Assembly (NCBI GenBank): GCA_038214085.1 | Contig: JBBQSF010000042.1 | Coordinates: 1 to 22,244, forward strand | DNA: 22,244 nucleotides | Source: JBBQSF01 sp038214085 | Lineage (GTDB): Bacteria; Bacteroidota; Bacteroidia; Bacteroidales; CG2-30-32-10 | Direction of reading: 5' to 3' | Shown here: piece by piece, positions 14,952 to 21,305 of the stretch | How positions within the stretch are numbered: position 1 is the first letter of the stretch | Layout of the letters: every line of letters starts with the position of its first letter | The notes under the pieces: model-generated | Seen by the model: only the letters and a program-made list of their open reading frames with translations | The model's database searches: none | What the model was told of the DNA's origin: nothing | Made by a program: the position numbers and the translations under genes

Positions 14952-15803
14952 TTACTTTTTTGTCTGAGCGTCATAAATTTGTTTTACCTGTACTGTCAAC
15001 ACAGGGATAACGGATCTGTTTACCATTTGTTGTGCATAAGGTCCTAGCCATAAATTTGATGCCGCAGATTCCTGTTCCGACATAATTGAAACCAAATCGG
15101 CTTTAATATTGGAGGCATATTCTAAAGCTGCATTCGTAATATTATCACAATCTATCAAATTGATAACACATTTTGCACCATTTGCAGTGATGTATTCGCA
15201 AGCCTGTTCAGAATATTTGTCAACAAGTTTACGGATATCTTTTTGTTTGGATGAATGAAGACCTAAAATATGAATTTCTGCTTTACATGCTTTTGCAATT
15301 GCACATGTTATAGGAACCTTTTGTCTTGATTCAATAGTACTGTCAATGGGAAGAACAATTTTTGAAATATGTTTTTTCTTCCAAATAAAGCCTCCACGAA
15401 CAGTTATTACCGGGCAAGGCGCAGATGTTACCATTCGATATGCATTGCTCCCAATCCAAAACTCTTCAACTCCAGAAACGCCGTGGGTTCCCGCTACCAA
15501 AAGAAAAGCATCACTATATTTTGCCTGATTAGCCATTTCAATATGTATCTTTCCTTTTCTGATTTTATATGAAAGGGTTCCTTTGAGTCTTGTTTCATAA
15601 CATTTCACCAGCTTCTCAAGCGAAGAAATGATTTTTTCTTTGTGTTCTATACCTTTTTTTGAATAAATAGATTCTGAACTATATGGTTTATCTACATGAA
15701 CCATCAGAATATTGGCTTTTAAATCGTTAGCCATATCAATTGCAAATTCCAATGCGTGAATGGAACTTTTAGAGAAGTCAATACCAACAATAATTTCTTT
15801 CAT
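14952..15803 (-). CDS. Tandem-domain universal stress protein (UspA family)
   Basis: A 283-residue cytoplasmic protein with two Usp domains (about 1-137 and 145-275). Domain 1 has D9 at the nucleotide-binding strand end (VGIDF) and a complete ATP motif G-x2-G-x9-G-S (G105, G108, G118, S119). Domain 2 starts IVLPIDST but the corresponding loop reads SEQESAASNLWLGP, so the glycines are lost and it probably does not bind ATP. Tandem Usp proteins with one active and one degenerate domain are common in Bacteroidetes and usually respond to starvation or oxidative stress; the trigger here is not readable. First gene of a two-gene unit with the SPOR protein, divergent from ruvB. Confidence 0.9.
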   Translation of the reverse strand: MKEIIVGIDFSKSSIHALEFAIDMANDLKANILMVHVDKPYSSESIYSKKGIEHKEKIISSLEKLVKCYETRLKGTLSYKIRKGKIHIEMANQAKYSDAFLLVAGTHGVSGVEEFWIGSNAYRMVTSAPCPVITVRGGFIWKKKHISKIVLPIDSTIESRQKVPITCAIAKACKAEIHILGLHSSKQKDIRKLVDKYSEQACEYITANGAKCVINLIDCDNITNAALEYASNIKADLVSIMSEQESAASNLWLGPYAQQMVNRSVIPVLTVQVKQIYDAQTKK

Positions 15804-15849
15804 AATAATATTTTTTAACAGGTAGTAAATGTATAAATATTCTTTTAAT

Positions 15850-15861
15850 TACAATATTGTA
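15850..15861. repeat. 12-bp palindrome in the uspA/ruvB divergent region
   Basis: TACAATATTGTA is a perfect palindrome, 47 bases upstream of the usp start and 44 bases upstream of the ruvB -7 box. It could be an operator, but in AT-rich DNA a 12-mer of this kind may arise by chance. Confidence 0.3.
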
Positions 15862-15904
15862 TTGAAAATATATTTTACTCTGTACTCAGAATGTGCAAAT
15901 TTAG

Positions 15905-15912
15905 TACTTTTG
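15905..15912 (+). promoter_or_regulatory. Promoter -7 element for ruvB-queG
   Basis: TACTTTTG matches TAnnTTTG, 18 bases before the GTG at 15931. It falls inside the longer open frame from 15829, which argues for the GTG start. Confidence 0.45.
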
Positions 15913-15930
15913 TTAAATATTACCAAATTT

Positions 15931-16971
15931 GTGAACCAAACACCCAATCCGAATATAGATCCTGACATAACCAATCTTACACCTGCCGAGCGTGAGTATG
16001 AAAAGGCGCTTCGACCTGCCGATTTTACTGCATTTGTCGGTCAACAGCAAGTGGTAGATAATCTTATTGTTTTTGTTCAGGCCGCAAAGCAACGCGGTGA
16101 AGCCTTGGATCATGTGTTGTTACATGGACCTCCGGGGCTGGGAAAAACAACACTGGCGCATATCATTGCCAACGAAATGAATGTAGGAATAAAAATTTCT
16201 TCAGGTCCTGTTCTCGATAAACCCGGTGATTTAGCAGGCTTGCTAACCAATCTGGAACCAAACGATGTACTTTTTATTGATGAGATTCACCGATTAAGTT
16301 CCGTGGTTGAAGAATACCTTTATTCTGCAATGGAAGATTACCGCATTGATATCATGATAGAAAGCGGACCCAATGCAAGAAGTATTCAGCTTTCGCTTAA
16401 TCCGTTCACATTGATAGGAGCTACAACACGTTCTGGCTTGCTCACGGCTCCGCTCAGAGCTCGTTTCGGAATTAATTCACGATTGTCATACTACGACTCT
16501 GTTTTGCTTAATAAAATTGTAAAACGATCAGCCTCTATTTTAAATGTTGAAATAACGCCTGATGCATCGTATGAAATCGCTCGTCGCAGCAGAGGAACCC
16601 CACGTATTGCCAACGCTTTGTTACGCAGAGTCCGCGATTTTGCCCAGATTAAAGGAAACGGCACCATTGATATGGACATTTCTCATTATGCACTCAATGC
16701 CTTAAATGTAGATGAAAATGGCCTCGACGAAATGGATAATAAAATTTTAGCAGCTATTATTGATAAATTCAAGGGTGGCCCAGTTGGTATTTCAACCATT
16801 TCAACTGCTGTAGGCGAGGATTCCGGAACCATTGAAGAAGTATATGAACCATTTCTTATTCAGGAAGGATATCTTATGCGCACACCCCGCGGGCGGGAAG
16901 CCACAGCTCTTGCATACAAACATCTTGGCAAAATAAAACCAGCCCAGCAAGCCGGATTGTTCAACGAATAA
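15931..16971 (+). CDS. ruvB: Holliday junction branch-migration helicase RuvB
   Basis: Hexameric AAA+ motor that drives Holliday junction migration with RuvA. From the GTG at 15931 the protein has 346 residues, the normal length. Visible are the AAA+ large domain with Walker A GPPGLGKTT (66-74), Walker B LFIDEIH (D117, E118), the RuvA-contacting hairpin around LYSAMEDYRIDIMIESG, sensor 1 GATTRSG, the arginine finger region LRARFG, sensor 2 RGTPRIANALLRRVRDFA, and the C-terminal winged-helix domain with GGPVGISTIS and RTPRGREAT. A 34-residue N-terminal extension from an ATG at 15829 is possible but would include the promoter and matches no RuvB N-terminus I know. queG follows after 22 bases. 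ruvA and ruvC are not nearby, as usual in Bacteroidetes. Confidence 0.96.
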   Translation: MNQTPNPNIDPDITNLTPAEREYEKALRPADFTAFVGQQQVVDNLIVFVQAAKQRGEALDHVLLHGPPGLGKTTLAHIIANEMNVGIKISSGPVLDKPGDLAGLLTNLEPNDVLFIDEIHRLSSVVEEYLYSAMEDYRIDIMIESGPNARSIQLSLNPFTLIGATTRSGLLTAPLRARFGINSRLSYYDSVLLNKIVKRSASILNVEITPDASYEIARRSRGTPRIANALLRRVRDFAQIKGNGTIDMDISHYALNALNVDENGLDEMDNKILAAIIDKFKGGPVGISTISTAVGEDSGTIEEVYEPFLIQEGYLMRTPRGREATALAYKHLGKIKPAQQAGLFNE

Positions 16972-16993
16972 TTATTTTCCGCTTTACCTAAAA

Positions 16994-17932
16994 ATGGAAC
17001 AAAAAATTATTCAACCGTATATTAGTTCTTCCAGAATAAAAGAATTGGCAAGCCAGATTGGATTCGATTCTTGTGGTATTTGCAGACCTTTTATTCAAGA
17101 AGAAGAAAAAGAATATTTCAACAATTGGCTGAAAAATGGATTTCATGGCAGCATGAACTATTTGAGCAATACTGAAAAAAGATTTGACCCCGCATTGGTT
17201 TTACCTGAAGTTCAGTCGGTGGTAATGTTTTTACTCAGCTATAATACCAAAGAAAAGCAAAATGATAACTCCTTTTATAAAATTTCAAAATATGCTTATG
17301 GAGAAGATTATCATTTAATCATTAAATCAAAACTTGAGGAATTAGAAGCTCTGATTAAAGCTGAAAACAAGGAAATAAGAACTTTTTCATTTGTCGATGC
17401 CTCATCTGTTTGGGAAAAACTTTGGGCCAAAAAAGCCGGTTTAGGCAGTATTGGCAAGCACAGTATAATCATTAATAAAAGCTTAGGTTCCTTTTGTTTT
17501 ATAGGAGGATTTTTGATGAATGCTGTTTCAGAATATGATGATGAAGCAGTTGACATTTGCGGTTCCTGTGAATTGTGTATAAATAGCTGCCCAACAAATG
17601 CTATCGCTTCAGCACATTGCATTGATACCCGCCGATGCATTTCATTTCATACCATAGAAAATAAATCAGATATACCAGAATCGCTTTCGAACTCTTTTCA
17701 AAATAATATTTATGGTTGTGACATCTGCCAGAATGCCTGTCCTTTCAATAGTACAGCAATTTATAAAAACCATTTCAAGCCAAACCATACTGTTCTGAAT
17801 TTATCCAAAGAAAAATGGGAAAACATGAATGAACAACAATTTTCAGAACTCTTTTCCTCTTCTGTTATTAAACGAACTGGGTTTAAAAGGATGAAAAGAA
17901 ATATATTTTTTGTTCATAATTCCTATAAGTAA
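16994..17932 (+). CDS. queG: Epoxyqueuosine reductase
   Basis: Cobalamin-dependent iron-sulfur enzyme that reduces epoxyqueuosine to queuosine at position 34 of GUN-anticodon tRNAs (Asp, Asn, His, Tyr), the last step of the pathway. In the 312 residues, the N-terminal part has GFDSCGIC and GFHGSMNYL. The substrate/cobalamin region FVDASSVWEKLWAKKAGLGS contains the probable catalytic D135. Two 4Fe-4S clusters are provided by C189-x2-C192-x2-C195-x3-C199-P and by C215 with C242-x2-C245-x3-C249-P. It lacks the C-terminal HEAT-like repeats of longer QueG proteins; the length is normal for Bacteroidetes. It lies 22 bases after ruvB and is probably cotranscribed. The enzyme needs cobalamin, so the cell must make or import it. 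Confidence 0.94.
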   Translation: MEQKIIQPYISSSRIKELASQIGFDSCGICRPFIQEEEKEYFNNWLKNGFHGSMNYLSNTEKRFDPALVLPEVQSVVMFLLSYNTKEKQNDNSFYKISKYAYGEDYHLIIKSKLEELEALIKAENKEIRTFSFVDASSVWEKLWAKKAGLGSIGKHSIIINKSLGSFCFIGGFLMNAVSEYDDEAVDICGSCELCINSCPTNAIASAHCIDTRRCISFHTIENKSDIPESLSNSFQNNIYGCDICQNACPFNSTAIYKNHFKPNHTVLNLSKEKWENMNEQQFSELFSSSVIKRTGFKRMKRNIFFVHNSYK

Positions 17933-17941
17933 TTTCAAAAT

Positions 17942-18012
17942 ATTCAATCGTATTTTCGATGAATTGAATCCTGAAAGCCCCGATATGCTAAAGAAAGCAT
18001 ATCGTAATTTTT
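17942..18012 (+). terminator. Two tandem hairpins after queG (probable terminator)
   Basis: The first hairpin (17942-17964) pairs ATTC(A)ATCG with CGATGAAT around TATTTT, with one bulged base. The second pairs CGATATGCT (17981-17989) perfectly with AGCATATCG (17996-18004) around AAAGAA and is followed by TAATTTTT. This is reasonable for rho-independent termination, although the T tract is interrupted. Confidence 0.55.
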
Positions 18013-18021
18013 AAAAAAAAA

Positions 18022-18052
18022 TTGTTTTTAAATACTTAAATTTCTATTTTTG
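18022..18052 (+). promoter_or_regulatory. Promoter (-33/-7) for the AOR-family gene
   Basis: TTG at 18022-18024, a 20-base spacer, then TATTTTTG at 18045-18052. The spacer is the same as in the ferritin promoter, and the start codon lies 35 bases downstream. One of the best-matching promoters in the window. Confidence 0.65.
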
Positions 18053-18087
18053 TAAACAAATCTACAAATCCTAAAAAAAACACATAT

Positions 18088-20241
18088 ATGAATATTCAGG
18101 AATTTAAAAGCAAACACAAATTACTTAAAGAATGGTCGTATCAGTTAAAACCAATTGAAAAAGGCTATAACATGCGGACTTTATACGTAAATGTGGGATC
18201 TCAGGAAATAATGGAAAAACCCGTTTCTCAGCTTATGAAAGATAAATTTGTAGGAGGAAAAGGTTTCGGGCTAAAACTTTTATGGGATGCTACAAAACCC
18301 AATACCAAATGGAATGATCCTGAAAACGAAATTATTATTAACACAGGCCCAATTTGTGGTATAACCCAGTATTCTGGTTCAGGCAAATCTATAGTAGTGG
18401 CAATTTCACCACAAACAGATATTCCAATTGACAGTAATGTAGGTGGATATTTTGGTCCGTTTATGAAGTTTGCAGGCTTTGATTCCTTGGAACTTCAAGG
18501 AAAATCAAGCGATGAAGTAATTGTTTATCTTGACGGCGTTAATGGCAAAGTAGAAATTTTTGATGCGAAGAATCTTCCTATTGATTCCCATATTTTAGCA
18601 GAAGAATTGCACGAAATATTTTCCAATGATGAAAAAGACAAAATGAATGTTGCCGTTGTATCTGCTGGTACTGCTGCAGGTCATTCACTAATTGGAATGT
18701 TGAACTTTACGTTTTACGATGTTAAAAGAAAAGTTGTTCGTTTGAAACAAGCCGGACGTGGCGGAATCGGAACAGTTTTGCGAGATAAAAAAATTCTTGC
18801 CGTTGTAGCTAAAACTTCTGGAGTTAAAGGAAATTTGAACAATGTTGTTGATCTTGCCCCAATTATGGAACGTGGTAAACGTTTCAATAAGGAAATGCGC
18901 GAACTTGACGATTCACAATGCCAGATGCGTAAAATTGGAACGGCCCACCTTACACATATCATGAATGATTATGATTTATTTCCAACCAATAATTTCAAGT
19001 TCGGAAGCCATCCTGATGCAATAAAAGTACATGCCAATGTATACAAAGAACGCTTTACTCAAAATGTTCCCGACGGATGCTGGATAGGGTGCAACATGTC
19101 CTGCGCCAAAGGAGTTGATAATTATTTGCTTCGCACAGGTCCTTACAAAGATTCAAAAGTAATTGTCGATGGACCAGAATACGAAACAGCAGCATCACTT
19201 GGTTCTTGTGCGGGAATTTTTGATCCTGACTTTACCATTGAAGCGAATTTTTATTGCGACACTTACGGAATTTGTACAATTACCTGGGGAACAATTTTAG
19301 GATTTGTAATGGAATGCTACGAAAATGGTATTTTGAATGAAGAACGTACCGGTGGCATTAAACTGAATTTTGGAAATTCCGAAGGAGCAATGGAAATTCT
19401 CCACCAGCTTGCAAGAGGTGAAGGTTTTGGAATGATAGCCGGACAAGGTGTTCGTAAAATGAAAGAATTGTTTGCAGCCAAAGGCTGGGGCGATGCTCAG
19501 TTTTTACAGGATATTGGAATGGAAAATAAAGGACTCGAATATTCACAATATGTTTCTAAGGAATCACTTGCACAACAAGGTGGTTATGCCATGACAAATA
19601 AAGGACCTCAGCACGATGAAGCTTGGTTGATATTTATGGATATGGTGAACAATCAAATTCCAACATTTGAAAAGAAAGCAGAAGCATTGTATTATTTCCC
19701 GATGTTCCGTACCTGGTTTGGCTTACAGGGTCTTTGCAAATTGCCATGGAACGATGTTGAACCTGCCGACAACCACTTGCAAGCAGAACCTGGAAAAGTT
19801 CCAGAACATGTTGACAACTATATCACAATTTACAAAGCAGTTACTGGCCTTGATTTGAATAATGAATCGCTTATTGTTCAGTCGGAAAGGGTTTATCAAT
19901 TCCAGAGAATTTTTAATATTCGCAGAGGATATGGGTTACGCAAGAATGATGCACAGCCTTATCGCGCTGCAGGACCTGTTACCGTTGAAGAATACGAATC
20001 TCGCCAGGAACGTTACGACAAACAAATGCTTGAAAAAATTGGCATTGATCCTAGTGGAAAAACTTCAGTTGAAAAAGTTGCAATTACACGTAAATTCCGT
20101 GAAGAGCAATATGAAAAATTGCTTGATGCTGTTTATTTCCGCCGCGGTTGGACCCCAAATGGAATACCTACTATTGAGCGTTTAAAATCAATTGGTATGG
20201 ATCTTCCTGAAGTAATTGATGTAGTTACACCATTACAATAA
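18088..20241 (+). CDS. Aldehyde:ferredoxin oxidoreductase family protein (divergent)
   Basis: AOR-family enzymes hold a tungsten or molybdenum bis-pyranopterin and one 4Fe-4S cluster, and oxidise aldehydes (or reduce acids) with ferredoxin. In this 717-residue protein the AOR N-terminal domain is clear (GGYFGPFMKFAGFD; AGRGGIG), as are GPEYET (E364-T367), a histidine at H509 in GPQH, and a C-terminal RRGWTPNGIP. It is about 110 residues longer than Pyrococcus AOR, partly through a 28-residue N-terminal extension. Cluster ligands appear as C331-x3-C335-x3-C339 plus C550, against C-x2-C-x3-C in Pyrococcus. The pterin motifs DxxGLD and DxxGLC read D391-TYGIC and G545-LQGLC. Substrate and metal are unknown. 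It is monocistronic, with no ferredoxin or cofactor genes beside it. The ATG at 18088 follows the promoter; M29 is an alternative start. Confidence 0.88.
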   Translation: MNIQEFKSKHKLLKEWSYQLKPIEKGYNMRTLYVNVGSQEIMEKPVSQLMKDKFVGGKGFGLKLLWDATKPNTKWNDPENEIIINTGPICGITQYSGSGKSIVVAISPQTDIPIDSNVGGYFGPFMKFAGFDSLELQGKSSDEVIVYLDGVNGKVEIFDAKNLPIDSHILAEELHEIFSNDEKDKMNVAVVSAGTAAGHSLIGMLNFTFYDVKRKVVRLKQAGRGGIGTVLRDKKILAVVAKTSGVKGNLNNVVDLAPIMERGKRFNKEMRELDDSQCQMRKIGTAHLTHIMNDYDLFPTNNFKFGSHPDAIKVHANVYKERFTQNVPDGCWIGCNMSCAKGVDNYLLRTGPYKDSKVIVDGPEYETAASLGSCAGIFDPDFTIEANFYCDTYGICTITWGTILGFVMECYENGILNEERTGGIKLNFGNSEGAMEILHQLARGEGFGMIAGQGVRKMKELFAAKGWGDAQFLQDIGMENKGLEYSQYVSKESLAQQGGYAMTNKGPQHDEAWLIFMDMVNNQIPTFEKKAEALYYFPMFRTWFGLQGLCKLPWNDVEPADNHLQAEPGKVPEHVDNYITIYKAVTGLDLNNESLIVQSERVYQFQRIFNIRRGYGLRKNDAQPYRAAGPVTVEEYESRQERYDKQMLEKIGIDPSGKTSVEKVAITRKFREEQYEKLLDAVYFRRGWTPNGIPTIERLKSIGMDLPEVIDVVTPLQ

Positions 20242-20261
20242 AACCAAAAAATAAATAAATT

Positions 20262-20299
20262 AAAAAAGCCCTCCTGATAATTTTCGGAAGGGCTTTTTT
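20262..20299. terminator. Bidirectional terminator between the AOR gene and the lipoprotein gene
   Basis: AAAAAAGCCCT (20262-20272) pairs perfectly with AGGGCTTTTTT (20289-20299), with CC/GG extending the stem past one bulged base. The A run on the left and T run on the right serve both convergent genes. Confidence 0.9.
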
Positions 20300-20317
20300 A
20301 ATTGAATTCAGAAAAAA

Positions 20318-21169
20318 TTAATTCATGGTAATTATATAGGTAACTCCATTTATGGTAACAGTGGCCTGATCGTCGCAGTTGCCTGAGCCAAAATCGAGTG
20401 TACGTGTAGCAAGCCCCTGAGGTGTAATTTCAAGAGTTCCGCTTTCAATCCATCTGCAATTCAGGGCAACACGTAATGGATTAGTAATGTTTATTGTGAA
20501 TGGGTTCTGATTAATTGTGGTTCCTGAAGCGCTTCCGGTGATAAGATAAACATCGTCCTGCCAGTTAGGCCAGGTTGTGCTTTCGCCTTCAATCCATTCG
20601 CGGTAGCGGTTAGATTCCCAAGTTATAACACCATCAGAAGTGGTAACTTTTCCATTGGTAACCACAATGCTGTATTTTAGATTATTTCCTCCGTTGTATG
20701 TTCCAACATGACCCATATTGGTAATGGTTTTGTTGCCTTCTACATGGTTATCACTTACATAATAATTATCAAGAGTTACAGTAATTACCGTACCCGCAGT
20801 TCTGTATTTGCCAGTAAGAACTGCAATAATTTTTCCGCGACGGTATTTGCCATCAGCACAAAGGCAATTTGACGTCCCAAAATCAATGGTTAAAGTTTTT
20901 GGCCAGTTAACAGTATCAAAAGGTGTAATGGAAACGGTAGCACATCCTAGAGAATCAAGCTGCATCACTTTTTGTGCTCCGCTTTCGGCTGTTTGTTTGG
21001 CGCCATTATCTACCTGTTTAAAAACATCGTTGAAGGCATTTTCTGCTGTGGCATTATCAATTGCAGCACGCTGATCGGTGTCTTCTTTATCTTTTTTACA
21101 TCCCCAAATACTTAGCAAAGTTAATGCTGATATGATGGCAATTGTTCCAGTTAATTTTCTAATTTTCAT
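20318..21169 (-). CDS. Bacteroidetes lipoprotein with repeated DFGxxNC motif
   Basis: A 283-residue lipoprotein of unknown function. The signal peptide ends LSIWGC with C24 as the lipidated residue, followed by KKDKEDTD, an acidic/basic stretch resembling the lipoprotein surface-export signal of Bacteroidetes. After a short helical region (about 35-72) the protein is beta-rich. The motif DFGTSNC (96-102, with C104) is followed by ADGKYRRGKIIAVLTGKY; a second copy DFGSGNC (259-265) lies at the end before VTINGVTYIITMN, suggesting two related halves. Other cysteines are C76 and C238, so disulfides are possible. The ATG at 21169 was chosen because the signal starts there; a frame reaching 21220 adds 17 hydrophilic residues. 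Monocistronic, ending at the bidirectional terminator. Confidence 0.75.
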   Translation of the reverse strand: MKIRKLTGTIAIISALTLLSIWGCKKDKEDTDQRAAIDNATAENAFNDVFKQVDNGAKQTAESGAQKVMQLDSLGCATVSITPFDTVNWPKTLTIDFGTSNCLCADGKYRRGKIIAVLTGKYRTAGTVITVTLDNYYVSDNHVEGNKTITNMGHVGTYNGGNNLKYSIVVTNGKVTTSDGVITWESNRYREWIEGESTTWPNWQDDVYLITGSASGTTINQNPFTINITNPLRVALNCRWIESGTLEITPQGLATRTLDFGSGNCDDQATVTINGVTYIITMN

Positions 21170-21305
21170 AATTCTAGATTTTATCCTTATATAACTATTA
21201 TTACGTTCAAAATATTGCATCCAAAATCAATTACCTAAATATTTTTTGAAAAATATTTTACAAGAAATCCTAATCCTCTTCTGATTTTTCTCTGATAATT
21301 AATTT

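Noticed and set aside
15829..15930. 34-residue extension of RuvB from an ATG at 15829
   Set aside because: It contains the palindrome and -7 box and resembles no RuvB N-terminus; the GTG at 15931 gives the normal length.
18376..18402. Possible P-loop (SGSGKS) in the AOR-like protein
   Set aside because: The first glycine of GxxxxGK[ST] is absent, and the segment aligns with a normal strand of the AOR N-terminal domain.
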